Assembly: GCA_026002935.1 (NCBI GenBank)
Contig: BPGH01000002.1
Span: 186,001 to 250,000, forward strand
Source of the DNA: Acidimicrobiia bacterium
GTDB lineage: Bacteria; Actinomycetota; Acidimicrobiia; IMCC26256; PALSA-610
Direction: 5' to 3'
DNA length: 64,000 nt
Part shown: positions 54,085-62,573 of the stretch, one piece after another
How positions within the stretch are numbered: position 1 is the first letter of the stretch
Layout: each line of letters begins with the position of its first letter
Notes under the pieces: model-generated
Told to the model about the DNA's origin: nothing
What the model saw: the letters and a program-made list of their open reading frames with translations, nothing else
Databases searched by the model: none
Translations under genes and position numbers: made by a program

Positions 54085-55841
54085 GCGTCCCGGGCGCCGC
54101 GCCCGAGCGGGACGAGGCGCGGGTGCGGGCGGTCGAGGAGACGTACGCGCGCATCGCGGCCGCGGACGACCCCGCGATCTTCGTCTCGCTCGCGCCCGTC
54201 GGTCACGCGTGCGACCGCGCCGTCGCGGCGACCGGGCCGCTCGCCGGCTGGACGCTCGCCGTGAAGGACAACGTCGACGTCGCGGGGCTCCCCACCACCG
54301 CGGCCTGCCCGCCGTTCGCGTACACCCCGGCCGGGTCGGCGTGCGCCGTCGAGCGGCTCGAGCGCGCCGGGGCCGTGGTCGTCGGCAAGGCGAACCTCGA
54401 CCAGTTCGCGACGGGGCTCGTCGGGACGCGCTCGCCCTACGGCGCGCCGCGCAACCCGGCCGACCCCGCGCTGGTGCCGGGCGGGTCGAGCTCGGGCTCC
54501 GCGGTCGCCGTCGCCCGCGGGCTCGTGCGCGTCGCGCTCGGCACCGACACCGCCGGGTCGGGACGCGTCCCGGCCGCGTGCACCGGGATCGTCGGGCTGA
54601 AGCCGACGCCGGGGGCGGTCAGTGTCCGGGGCGTCGTCCCGGCGGTCCCCGGCGCCGACTGCGTCTCGGTGTTCGCCCGGACGGTCGCGGACGCGTGGGC
54701 CGTGCTCGACGCGTGCCGCGGCCCCGACCCGCTCGACCCGTGGTCGCGCGCGCCACGGGGCAGCGACGCGGCCGCGCCGGCGCGGCCGGACGTCGTGCTG
54801 CTCGCGGGCGCCGAGTCGGCGTGCGAACCGTCCGTCCGGAGCGGCTACGAGCTGGCGTGCACGGCGCTGGCGGGCTTCGCCGGTTCGCTCACCGAGGTCG
54901 CACCCGACGCGTTCGACGAGGCGGGCGCGTTGCTGTACGACCCGGCGTTCGTCGCGGCGCGCCGTGTGGCCTTCGGCGAGGTGCTCGCCGCGCACCGTTC
55001 GACGCCCGGCGCGGTGGACCCGGTCGTCGCGCGGGTCGTGCTCGACGGCCCGGTCGCCCGGGCCACCGACGTGCACCGGGCACGCGTGGCGTTGGCCGAG
55101 TGCCGTCGCCGCGCGCGCGAGGCCCTCGGGCACGCCGACGCGCTCGTCGTGCCCACCGTCCCCCGGGTCCCGACCCTCGCCGAGGTCGCGGCCGACCCGG
55201 TCGGGGTCAACGCCGGCCTCGGGCGCTTCACCCAATTCGTCAACCTGCTCGGGATGTGCGCGGCCACGGTCCCGGTCCCGGCGCCGGGCGGGCGGCCCGC
55301 GAGCGTCACCGTCGTCGGCCGGGCCGGCGACGACGCGCTCGTCGCGACGCTCGCCTTCCGCCTCCAGCGCGCGCTCGGCACCGCGGGGGCGGAGGGACCG
55401 CCGGCGGCGGGACCGCCCGAGGTCCGGCTCGCGGTCGTGGGCGCCCACCTGCGCGGCCAGCCCTTGCACGCCGACCTGCTCGCGCTCGGCGCACGGTTCG
55501 AGACCCGGACCCGCACCGCGGCGTGCTACCGGCTGTACGCGCTCGCCGGGACGCGGCCGCCCCGGCCCGGCCTCGTGCGCGTCGCGCGGGACGGCGCACC
55601 CGTCGAGGTCGAGGTGTACCGGATCGACCCCGCGGGCCTCGGCACCCTCGTCGGCACGGTCCCCGCGCCACTGTGCATCGGGAAGGTCGAGCTCGCCGAC
55701 GGTGCGACCGTGACCGGGTTCCTGTGCGAGGCCCACGCCACCGCGGGCGCGATCGACATCACCTCGTACGGCGGATGGCGCGCCTACCTCGCGGACGCTC
55801 CCGCGGGCGTGCCGCAGTCCGTGGGGGCCGTGCGCCGGTGA
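54081..55841 (+). CDS. atzF: allophanate hydrolase
   Basis: 586 aa. The N-terminal amidase-signature domain (to about 440) has the Ser-cisSer-Lys triad: Lys62 in WTLAVKDNVDVAG, Ser136 in VPGGSSSGSAVAVA, Ser160 in LGTDTAGSGRVPAACTG; the 24-residue Ser-Ser spacing is canonical. The C-terminal AtzF domain (VGAHLRGQPLHADLLALGAR; VEVEVYRIDPAGLGTLVGTV; FLCEAHATAGAIDITSYGGW) is complete. Hydrolyses allophanate to CO2 and ammonia, the last step of urea/guanidine/s-triazine degradation. GTG start overlaps the carboxylase-like gene. Confidence 0.92.
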   Translation: MSVPGAAPERDEARVRAVEETYARIAAADDPAIFVSLAPVGHACDRAVAATGPLAGWTLAVKDNVDVAGLPTTAACPPFAYTPAGSACAVERLERAGAVVVGKANLDQFATGLVGTRSPYGAPRNPADPALVPGGSSSGSAVAVARGLVRVALGTDTAGSGRVPAACTGIVGLKPTPGAVSVRGVVPAVPGADCVSVFARTVADAWAVLDACRGPDPLDPWSRAPRGSDAAAPARPDVVLLAGAESACEPSVRSGYELACTALAGFAGSLTEVAPDAFDEAGALLYDPAFVAARRVAFGEVLAAHRSTPGAVDPVVARVVLDGPVARATDVHRARVALAECRRRAREALGHADALVVPTVPRVPTLAEVAADPVGVNAGLGRFTQFVNLLGMCAATVPVPAPGGRPASVTVVGRAGDDALVATLAFRLQRALGTAGAEGPPAAGPPEVRLAVVGAHLRGQPLHADLLALGARFETRTRTAACYRLYALAGTRPPRPGLVRVARDGAPVEVEVYRIDPAGLGTLVGTVPAPLCIGKVELADGATVTGFLCEAHATAGAIDITSYGGWRAYLADAPAGVPQSVGAVRR

Positions 55842-56917
55842 CCGCCGAGCGCCTCCGGCCCCTGCGCGCGCTGCTCCCACCGGCCGCGTACTGGTCGGAC
55901 GAGTGGTTCGACACCGAGCAGGAGCGGCTGTTCGGCGCGACGTGGCACCTCGCCGCCACGGCGTGCGAGCTCGGCCGCCCCGGCGACTACGCGACCGTCG
56001 ACGCGGGCCACGACCCGCTCGTCGTCGTGCGGACGCGCAGCGGCGCGGTGCGGGCGTTCCACAACCGCTGCCCGCACCGCGCCGTCGCGCTCTGCGAGGG
56101 CCGTGGCAACACCGGAGAGCGGTTCGTCTGCCCGTACCACGCGTGGAGCTTCGACCTCGACGGGACGCTGCGCCGGGTCCCGCAACGCGCGCAGTTCGCG
56201 GGGCTCGACGCCGACGCCCACGGCCTCGACCCCGCGGGGGCCGCCGAGTGGGCCGGCCTCGTCTTCGCCCACCCCGATCCCGGCGCCGGCCTCGCCGCCC
56301 ATCTCGGCGAGCTCCCGGCCCACATCGGCTCGTTCCGTCCCGAGCTCCTCGTGCCGGTCGACCGGTTCACGATCGAGGCCCGCTGCAACTGGAAGCTCTT
56401 CGTCGAGAACCACGTCGACGTGTACCACCTGTGGTACCTGCACGCGCGGACGCTCGCCGACTACGACCACGGGCGGTTCGAGTGGCGCCAGCTCGGACGC
56501 AACTGGGCGAGCTACGAGCCGCTGCGCGCCGGCGCGCCGGCCCGCCGGCCGAGCCGCACGGTACCGCCGATCGCGCACCTCGACGCCCGCGACCGCGCCG
56601 GGATCGGCGCCCACCTCCTGTTCCCGAACGTCATGATCGCGAGCGAGGCCCAGTCGTTCGTCGTGTACGTCGCACGGCCGGTGCGCCCCGACCTCACCGC
56701 CGTCGACGTGCGGATCCTCGCGGAGCCGGGCGCCGACGCGGCGGCGCTCGCCGATGCCGCGCGCGCCTTCATGGCCGAGGACGTCGCCGCCTGCGAGGCG
56801 GTGCAACGGACCGTGCGGTCCTCGCGCTTCCGGGTCGGTGCGCTCGCCGGGGACCACGAGCGCCCGGTGGTCGAGTTCCAGCGGAACGTGCTCGACGCGC
56901 TCGGGGTGCACCCGTGA
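55838..56917 (+). CDS. Rieske non-heme iron oxygenase (quaternary-amine/N-demethylase-like)
   Basis: 359 aa. Rieske ligands Cys78-His80 (NRCPHRAVALCEG) and Cys98-His101 (FVCPYHAWSFD). The catalytic domain has NWKLFVENHVDVYHLWYLHA (Asn184, Glu190, Asp194, His197, His202). The V-D-V-Y-H-L-x-Y-L-H block resembles oxygenases of glycine betaine, carnitine and stachydrine demethylation more than aromatic dioxygenases, so oxidative N-demethylation is a reasonable guess. No reductase or ferredoxin gene is in the operon. Start and stop both overlap neighbours by 4 nt, tying it to the nitrogen pathway. Confidence 0.85.
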   Translation: MTAERLRPLRALLPPAAYWSDEWFDTEQERLFGATWHLAATACELGRPGDYATVDAGHDPLVVVRTRSGAVRAFHNRCPHRAVALCEGRGNTGERFVCPYHAWSFDLDGTLRRVPQRAQFAGLDADAHGLDPAGAAEWAGLVFAHPDPGAGLAAHLGELPAHIGSFRPELLVPVDRFTIEARCNWKLFVENHVDVYHLWYLHARTLADYDHGRFEWRQLGRNWASYEPLRAGAPARRPSRTVPPIAHLDARDRAGIGAHLLFPNVMIASEAQSFVVYVARPVRPDLTAVDVRILAEPGADAAALADAARAFMAEDVAACEAVQRTVRSSRFRVGALAGDHERPVVEFQRNVLDALGVHP

Positions 56918-57513
56918 GCGTCCCCGACGAGCTCGTCGGCGCGTGGCGCCGGCGCTCGATCTCGCTCGGGGGCGGCGCGCCCCGCGAGACCCGGCACGTG
57001 CTGTGGCTGCAGGCCTGCGACGCGTACGCGGACGTGCGGATCCCGCTCGGCGACCGCGACACCGGGTCCTGGCGGGCGTTCGCGGGCCCCGTCACGTGGC
57101 ACGCCCCGCGCCTGCACTGGCACCACGAGATCGACAGCTGCGTGCGGCCCGCGCCCGACCACGCGGTGCTCTCGTGGGACGGCGCGATCCTCGTCGAGCG
57201 CGGCGTCGCGGCCGTCGGCGGCCGGCGGGTCCCCTACGAGGAACGGTGGGCGCGCGTCGACCGGGGTCACGTCACGCTCGTCGCCCGCTCGGACGACGGG
57301 CGGTCGTGGCTGGTGCGGGTCGGCCGGTACGCGCTCGCGCTCACGGACGGGCGGGCCGCGGGCGGCGCGTTCTGCGCGCGTCTGGGCGTCCTCGTCGGCG
57401 GGCGGTGGCGGGAGCTGTGGCGCGCGCGGTCGGGCGTGCGCGGGCCGGGGCCCGCGACGCCCGTCCTCGCGGGGCCCTGGCGGGTCGTCGAGGCGTCGGT
57501 CCCCGCGCGATGA
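56914..57513 (+). CDS. unknown beta-rich protein of the nitrogen operon
   Basis: 199 aa, not recognised. Starts VSVPDELVGAWRRRSISLGG, then ETRHVLWLQACDAYADVRIP, WHAPRLHWHHEIDSC, SWDGAILVERGVAAV and VPYEERWARVDRG. The D-E-L-x-G-x-W opening and repeated W/Y-x-x-V-R strands look like a lipocalin-type barrel. His/Trp clusters (WHAPRLHWHHEID) could bind metal or a small ligand. No signal peptide. It is locked between the Rieske and creatininase genes by 4-nt overlaps, so it probably handles the same intermediate. Confidence 0.55.
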   Translation: MSVPDELVGAWRRRSISLGGGAPRETRHVLWLQACDAYADVRIPLGDRDTGSWRAFAGPVTWHAPRLHWHHEIDSCVRPAPDHAVLSWDGAILVERGVAAVGGRRVPYEERWARVDRGHVTLVARSDDGRSWLVRVGRYALALTDGRAAGGAFCARLGVLVGGRWRELWRARSGVRGPGPATPVLAGPWRVVEASVPAR

Positions 57514-58289
57514 GGCTCCACTGGGACCGGATGACCTCACCCGAGGTCGCGCGGGCGCTCGCCGACTCGCCCGGCGCCGTGGGGCTCGTGCCCGTCGGCG
57601 CGACCGAGCAGCACGGCCCGCACCTCCCCCTCGGCACCGACACGTTCGTCGCCGAGGGCATCGCGGCGCTCGCCGCCGAGCGCGCGGGTGCGGCGGTCCT
57701 GCCGGCGATCACGGTCGCGTGCAGCTATGGGCACGGGACGGCGTTCCCCGGGACCCTCGCCGTCGCGCCCGAGCTGCTCGCGGCGACGGTGCGGGAGCTC
57801 GCGTGGTGGTGCGCCGCGAGCGGGCTGCGCCGGCTCGTGCTCGTCAACGGGCACTTCGGCAACCGGGCCGCGCTCGCGGTCGCGACCGATCACCTGCGCC
57901 TGCGGCGCACCGACCTGCAGGTCGGGGTGTTCGAGTGGTGGGCCGCCGCCCCCGACGTCGCCGAGGTCGTCACCGAGGACGGCGAGGACGTGCACGCGAA
58001 CCGCGCGGAGACCGCCCTGATGCTGGCGCTGGCGCCCGATCTGGTGCGCACCGACCTGCTCGCGCAGGCCGACGACCCGGACCGCACCGGCGGCCTCGTC
58101 TTCCGCTACACCGCGGGCGCACTGTCGACGAACGGCGTCACCGGCAGCCCGTCGCGGGCGACCCGCGAGCTGGGCGAGTGGCTCCTCGGACGCGTGGTGG
58201 ACGAGCTGGCCGAGCGGGTCCGCCGCGCCCGGTCGGAGCGGCCGCCGCTGCGGGGACCCGCCCCGGCGACCGCGCCGGGCAGGCCCTAG
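57510..58289 (+). CDS. creatininase-family amidohydrolase
   Basis: 259 aa. Metal-binding motif VGATEQHGPHLPLGTD (Glu33, His35, Asp44), then VNGHFGNRAA (113-120; NGHGGN in creatininase) and EDVHANRAETA (His162/Glu167). The family hydrolyses cyclic or formyl amides (creatinine, FAPy in flavin/F420 pathways, mycofactocin precursors). In this operon a ring-opening or amide-cleaving step on a guanidine/ureide-type compound fits. ATG start overlaps the preceding stop (ATGA); 28 nt to the next gene. Confidence 0.88.
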   Translation: MRLHWDRMTSPEVARALADSPGAVGLVPVGATEQHGPHLPLGTDTFVAEGIAALAAERAGAAVLPAITVACSYGHGTAFPGTLAVAPELLAATVRELAWWCAASGLRRLVLVNGHFGNRAALAVATDHLRLRRTDLQVGVFEWWAAAPDVAEVVTEDGEDVHANRAETALMLALAPDLVRTDLLAQADDPDRTGGLVFRYTAGALSTNGVTGSPSRATRELGEWLLGRVVDELAERVRRARSERPPLRGPAPATAPGRP

Positions 58290-58317
58290 GGATCCGTCCG
58301 ACCGGAAGGAGCGCTGC

Positions 58318-59691
58318 GTGGACACGGTCACCGCGATCGACCCCGCCCACACCGACCTGGCCCGGGACCTCGCCACGCGGGGCGTCCGCTTCGCGCTCGG
58401 CGGGTACATCGACATCTCCGGGCGCGTGAAGTCGAAGGTCGTGCCGATCGGGCTGCTGCCGAACCTGCTCGCCGGATCGGAGCGCTACACCCCGCGCGGC
58501 ATCGGCGGGCTCGGCGTGATGACGCCGCACGAGGACGAGTGCGTGGCGATCCCCGATCCCGCGTCGATGCGGGTCGTGCCGTGGGACGAGCGCTTCGTGT
58601 GGATGGCCGCCGATCTCTCCTACGGCGGCCGCGAGCCGTTCGCCCACTGCTGCCGCTCCGTGCTGCGCCGCCAGGTCGACCGTGCCGCGCGCGCCGGCTA
58701 CACGATGCACCTCGGTGTCGAGCCCGAGCTCTACGTCTTCCGGCCCGAGACGTTCGGCCGCGACGACGGCTACCTCGTGCCCCCGGCGCGGTCGTCGGCG
58801 CTGCGGCCGACCCAGGCCTACGACGTCGAGTCCGCGCTCGACGCGATGGAGTTCCTCGAACCGATGGCGAGGTACCTCGAGGCGAGCGGTTTCGGCCTGT
58901 TCAGCTTCGACACCGAGGGCGGCGACGGCCAGTACGAGTTCGACTTCGCGCACGCCCCGGTGCTCGAGGCGGCCGACCGGATGGCCTTCTTCCGGCTGAT
59001 GGTGAAGCAGGTCGCGAAGCAGACGGGGCTCGTCGCCACGTTCATGCCCAAGCCCTACTCGAACGCGTGGGGATCGGGCCACCACTTCAACATCAGCCTG
59101 ACCGACGACGCGGGCACCAACCTGTTCCGGGACGACGGCGGTCCCGGCGCCGGCTGGACGAAGACCGCGTACGCCTTCGTCGCGGGCATCCTGCGGCACG
59201 CGCCGGCGATCGCCGCGGTGGCGACCCCGACCGTCAACTCCTACAAGCGTCTCGTCCCCCGGCTCGGCGACGGGTCCGTCTCGTGGGCGCCGGTGTGGGC
59301 GGCCTACGGCGACAACAACCGCTCCTGCATGATCCGGCTGCCCCGGAACCGCCCCTGCGTCGAGAACCGCGCGGTCGACTCGGCGGCGAACACGTACGTC
59401 GCCGCGGCCTTCATGCTCGCCGCCGGATTGGAAGGGATCGAGGAGGGCCTCGACCCGGGCGAGCCGTTCGACGGGCTCGCGTACGACCGGCACGCGCCGC
59501 GCGCCGGGACGACACGGCTCCCGCGCACGCTGCTGGAGGCGATCGACGCCTTCGCGGACGACCCGCTGACCCACGAGGTCTTCCCGGAACGGTTCGTCAC
59601 CGACTACGTCGACATGAAGCGCTCCGAGTGGGACGACTTCCATTCGCACGTGTCCGCCTGGGAGCGCGAGCGGTACCTCCTCGCGTTCTAG
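58318..59691 (+). CDS. glutamine-synthetase-like gamma-glutamyl ligase (GlnT/GMAS type)
   Basis: 457 aa. GS catalytic domain: GVEPELYVF (Glu135/Glu137), GQYEFDF (Glu207), WGSGHHFNISLTD (252-262), APVWAAYGDNNRSCMIRLP, and CVENRAVDSAANTYVAAAF. The N-H-F-N-I-S variant and short length match GlnT/type III-like and gamma-glutamylmethylamide synthetase-like enzymes rather than housekeeping GlnA. Could trap released ammonia or methylamine as glutamine or gamma-glutamylmethylamide. GTG start with GGAAGGAG 7 nt upstream; 28 nt after the creatininase gene. Confidence 0.85.
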   Translation: MDTVTAIDPAHTDLARDLATRGVRFALGGYIDISGRVKSKVVPIGLLPNLLAGSERYTPRGIGGLGVMTPHEDECVAIPDPASMRVVPWDERFVWMAADLSYGGREPFAHCCRSVLRRQVDRAARAGYTMHLGVEPELYVFRPETFGRDDGYLVPPARSSALRPTQAYDVESALDAMEFLEPMARYLEASGFGLFSFDTEGGDGQYEFDFAHAPVLEAADRMAFFRLMVKQVAKQTGLVATFMPKPYSNAWGSGHHFNISLTDDAGTNLFRDDGGPGAGWTKTAYAFVAGILRHAPAIAAVATPTVNSYKRLVPRLGDGSVSWAPVWAAYGDNNRSCMIRLPRNRPCVENRAVDSAANTYVAAAFMLAAGLEGIEEGLDPGEPFDGLAYDRHAPRAGTTRLPRTLLEAIDAFADDPLTHEVFPERFVTDYVDMKRSEWDDFHSHVSAWERERYLLAF

Positions 59692-59745
59692 GCGGACCGG
59701 CGGGCGGCGCCCGCACACGCGCCGTCACATCGCCGGCATGTTCGG

Positions 59746-59783
59746 GAAACGACGCGTTGCGACACGGGTGACCGCCGCGAAAC
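59746..59783 (+). promoter_or_regulatory. GlnR-like box upstream of the ABC importer
   Basis: GTGAC (59768-59772)-n6-GAAAC (59779-59783) matches the actinobacterial GlnR pattern gTnAC-n6-GaAAC exactly. A further GAAAC at 59746-59750 is 33 bp (three 11-bp steps) upstream of the second one, i.e. on the same helical face. It lies 44 bp before the TTG of the substrate-binding protein, suitable for nitrogen control. Confidence 0.5.
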
Positions 59784-59826
59784 GCACCGCCCGTAGCGTC
59801 ACCGGCGAGCCGAGGAGGTCCGTTCG

Positions 59827-60864
59827 TTGGGGTTCCGCACACTGGTGGTGCCGCTGATCGCCGGTGCCGCGCTGCTGTCCGCGTGTGGTGGTGACGGCGA
59901 CGACGCCGCGTCGGACACCACGGAGGGCGGGGCGGCCGAGGCGGGAGCCGACCGGCTGACGGTCGGGTACAGCCCGTGGCCCGGGTGGTTCCCGCTCGCG
60001 GTCGCGCAGGAGGCCGGGATCTTCGAGGAGGTCGGCCTCGACGTCGAGCTCCGCTACTTCGCCGACTACCTGAGCTCCCTCGACGCGATGGCCGCGGGCG
60101 AGCTGGACGTGAACGCGCAGACGCTCAACGACACGATCGCCGCGGTCGCCGCCGGATCGGACCAGGTGGTCGTGGTGATCGGGGACAACTCGACCGGCAA
60201 CGACCAGATCATCTGCGACGAGTCGATCCGGTCGATCGCCGACCTCGAGGGCAGGACGATCGGTGCGGAAGCCGGTGTCGTCGACCACTTCCTGCTGCTG
60301 CAGGGCATGGAGACGGAGGGGTTGACCGAGGACGACATCGACTTCCGGCCGATCCTCACCGCCGACGCGGCGGCGGCCTTCGCGGCCGGCGAGTTCGACT
60401 GCGTCGGCGTCTACGCACCGTTCACGCTGCAGGCGATGGAGCGCGAGGGCGCGCACGTCCTGTTCGACTCCGCCGACTTCCCCGGGACGATCCCGGACCT
60501 GTTCGTCGCGACGCGCGAGGTCGTCGACGGCTCACCCGAGGCGGTCGCGAAGTTCGTCGAGGGCTGGTACCGCACGCTCGACCACATCGAGGCCAACCCC
60601 GAAGAGAGCCTCGCGATCATGGCGGAGCTGGCGGAGCTCTCGGTCGAGGAGTACGAGTCGTTCGCCGCCGGCACGACGATCTTCACCGCCGAGGAGTCGC
60701 TCGCGGCGTTCGCCGACGGCGACGACACGACCTCCATCCTCCACACCGCGCGCCTGCTCAACCCGTTCCTCGTGGAGGCGGGGCTCACCGAGCGGGAGGC
60801 CGACCTCGACGGGATGTTCGAGCCGTCCTTCACGGCCGCGTACGTCGAGTCCCTCGGGGGGTGA
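59827..60864 (+). CDS. NitT/TauT/Thi5-type ABC substrate-binding lipoprotein
   Basis: 345 aa. TTG start with GAGGAGGT 7 nt upstream. The signal peptide LVVPLIAGAALLSAC ends in a lipobox with Cys20, followed by a Gly/Asp-rich linker. The ligand domain has TVGYSPWPGWFPLAVAQEAG, FADYLSSLDAMAAGELDVNA and ATREVVDGSPEAVAKFVEGW, the NMT1/SsuA-like type II fold. In urea/guanidine carboxylase clusters this transporter class imports the nitrogen substrate. Very acidic mature protein, secreted and membrane-anchored. Confidence 0.9.
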   Translation: MGFRTLVVPLIAGAALLSACGGDGDDAASDTTEGGAAEAGADRLTVGYSPWPGWFPLAVAQEAGIFEEVGLDVELRYFADYLSSLDAMAAGELDVNAQTLNDTIAAVAAGSDQVVVVIGDNSTGNDQIICDESIRSIADLEGRTIGAEAGVVDHFLLLQGMETEGLTEDDIDFRPILTADAAAAFAAGEFDCVGVYAPFTLQAMEREGAHVLFDSADFPGTIPDLFVATREVVDGSPEAVAKFVEGWYRTLDHIEANPEESLAIMAELAELSVEEYESFAAGTTIFTAEESLAAFADGDDTTSILHTARLLNPFLVEAGLTEREADLDGMFEPSFTAAYVESLGG

Positions 60865-60867
60865 CCG

Positions 60868-61746
60868 GTGACGCCGGAGGCGACGGCGGTCGAGCCCCAC
60901 GTGCGGGAGCCCTCGGTCGCGCCGGGGCCGGCACCGGTCCCGGCGGCCCGGGGCCGCCGCGAGCACCCGCTCGCCCGGCTCCGCGGCGAGCTCCCGATGG
61001 CCGCCCGCGTCGCGCTGGCCGCGGTGGGCGTCGTGTCGCTGCTCGCGTGCTGGCTCCTCGCGTCGACCCTGTGGTCCTCCGGCGCGTTCCGGGTGCCGAC
61101 CCCGCTCTCGACGCTGCGTGCCGGCGTCGAGCTCTGGACCGACGGCGACCTGGGCCACGACCTGCTCGCGAGCAGCCGCCGCGTCGCCGTGGGGTACGCG
61201 ATCAGCCTCGCGATCGGCGTCGTCGCCGGGATCGGGATCGGGAGCTTCGCGTCGCTCGAGGCCTACGGCGAGGCGCCGATCGGGCTGGTGCGCTACGTGC
61301 CGGCCACGGCGCTGACACCGCTGTTCCTCCTGTGGCTCGGCATCGACGAGGCGCCGAAGGTCGCGCTCGTCGTCGCCGGGACCGTCTTCTACAACGTCCT
61401 CATGATCGCCGACGTCGCCCGCGCGGTGCCGCGCGACATGGTGACGTCCGCCTACACCCTGGGCGCGGGCCGCTGGACGGTGCTGCGGCGCGTCGTGTTC
61501 CCGCACTCCTGGCCCGGGATCGTGGACGTCGCGCGGGTCAACCTCGCCGGGGCCTGGCTGATGCTGGTCGTCGCGGAGCTCCTCGCGGCGAACGAGGGGT
61601 TGGCGTTCCAGCTCACCCGCGCCTACCGGTTCCGGCGCGTCGACACCATGTTCGCGATCCTCGTCGTCTTCGCGGTGATCGGGGTCGCGAGCGACCTCTT
61701 CCTGCGCTGGCTGCGCAACCGGACCGCGCCGTGGGCCCGCTCGTGA
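60868..61746 (+). CDS. ABC transporter permease (NitT/TauT type)
   Basis: 292 aa with about six membrane segments (from residue 45). Inner-membrane signature block: LIVYV-like RYVPATALTPLFLLWLGIDE, PKVALVVAGTVFYNVLMIAD, and the EAA loop SAYTLGAGRWTVLRRVVFPH. N-terminal 40 residues are disordered. GTG start 3 nt after the binding-protein stop; its stop overlaps the ATPase start. Confidence 0.9.
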   Translation: MTPEATAVEPHVREPSVAPGPAPVPAARGRREHPLARLRGELPMAARVALAAVGVVSLLACWLLASTLWSSGAFRVPTPLSTLRAGVELWTDGDLGHDLLASSRRVAVGYAISLAIGVVAGIGIGSFASLEAYGEAPIGLVRYVPATALTPLFLLWLGIDEAPKVALVVAGTVFYNVLMIADVARAVPRDMVTSAYTLGAGRWTVLRRVVFPHSWPGIVDVARVNLAGAWLMLVVAELLAANEGLAFQLTRAYRFRRVDTMFAILVVFAVIGVASDLFLRWLRNRTAPWARS

Positions 61747-62525
61747 ACGCGGCGACGATCGCCGAGCCGAAGCTCGTCGTCGACGGGCTCGTGAAGGAGT
61801 ACACGAGCCGCCGCGCACCCGCCGTGCGCGCCCTCGACGGCATCGACCTGAGCGTCGGCGACGGCGAGATCGTCAGCATCGTCGGCGCGTCCGGCTGCGG
61901 GAAGTCCACGCTGTTGCGCATCGTCGCCGGGCTCGACCACGCGACGACCGGGCGCGTCGAGATCGAGGGGTGCCCGATCGCCGGCCCGGGCCCCGACCGC
62001 GGGATGGTGTCGCAGGGATACTCCCTCTTCCCGTGGCGGACCGTGCGCGCGAACGTCGCATTCGGGCTCGAGTGCGCGAAGGTCCCGTCCCGCGCACGCG
62101 CCGAGCGCGTCGACGAGCTCCTCGGGATCGTCGGCCTCGGCGGCTTCGCCGATCGCCTGCCCGGCGAGCTGTCGGGCGGGATGCGCCAGCGGGTCGCGAT
62201 CGCGCGCGCCCTCGCGCCCGAACCCGACATCCTGCTGCTCGACGAACCGTTCGGCGCGCTCGACGCGCAGACGAGGCGCGCCATGCAGGACTTCCTGCTG
62301 CAGGTCTGGGCGCGCACGCGGGCGACGATCCTGCTCGTGACGCACGACATCGACGAGGCGATCTACCTGGGCCGGCGCGTGTACGTGCTCTCGTCCCGCC
62401 CGGGCCGGGTCGCGGCGCGCATCGACGTGCCGTTCGGGTCAAACCGGAGCTGGCAGGTGACCCGCGACCCGCGCTTCCTCGACCTGCGCGACGAGATCCG
62501 GGACCTCCTCCTGGCGAACGGCTGA
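61743..62525 (+). CDS. ABC transporter ATP-binding protein (NitT/TauT type)
   Basis: 260 aa. Walker A IVGASGCGKSTLLRIVAGLD, Q-loop MVSQGYSLFPWRTV, signature LSGGMRQRVAIARALAPE, Walker B DILLLDEPFGALD, switch His LLVTHDIDEAIYLG. The C-terminal YVLSSRPGRVAARIDVPFG is the SsuB/TauB-like ending. Completes the importer with the two preceding genes. Confidence 0.92.
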   Translation: MNAATIAEPKLVVDGLVKEYTSRRAPAVRALDGIDLSVGDGEIVSIVGASGCGKSTLLRIVAGLDHATTGRVEIEGCPIAGPGPDRGMVSQGYSLFPWRTVRANVAFGLECAKVPSRARAERVDELLGIVGLGGFADRLPGELSGGMRQRVAIARALAPEPDILLLDEPFGALDAQTRRAMQDFLLQVWARTRATILLVTHDIDEAIYLGRRVYVLSSRPGRVAARIDVPFGSNRSWQVTRDPRFLDLRDEIRDLLLANG

Positions 62526-62573
62526 CCGCCCGGGGGCGGGTGCCCGGCCGCCGCCGCTAGCTTCCGGGGCGGG

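Noticed and set aside
55838..56917. Aromatic-ring dioxygenase alpha subunit
   Set aside because: There is no beta subunit, ferredoxin or reductase gene nearby, and the catalytic block resembles amine-type oxygenases. The context is nitrogen metabolism.
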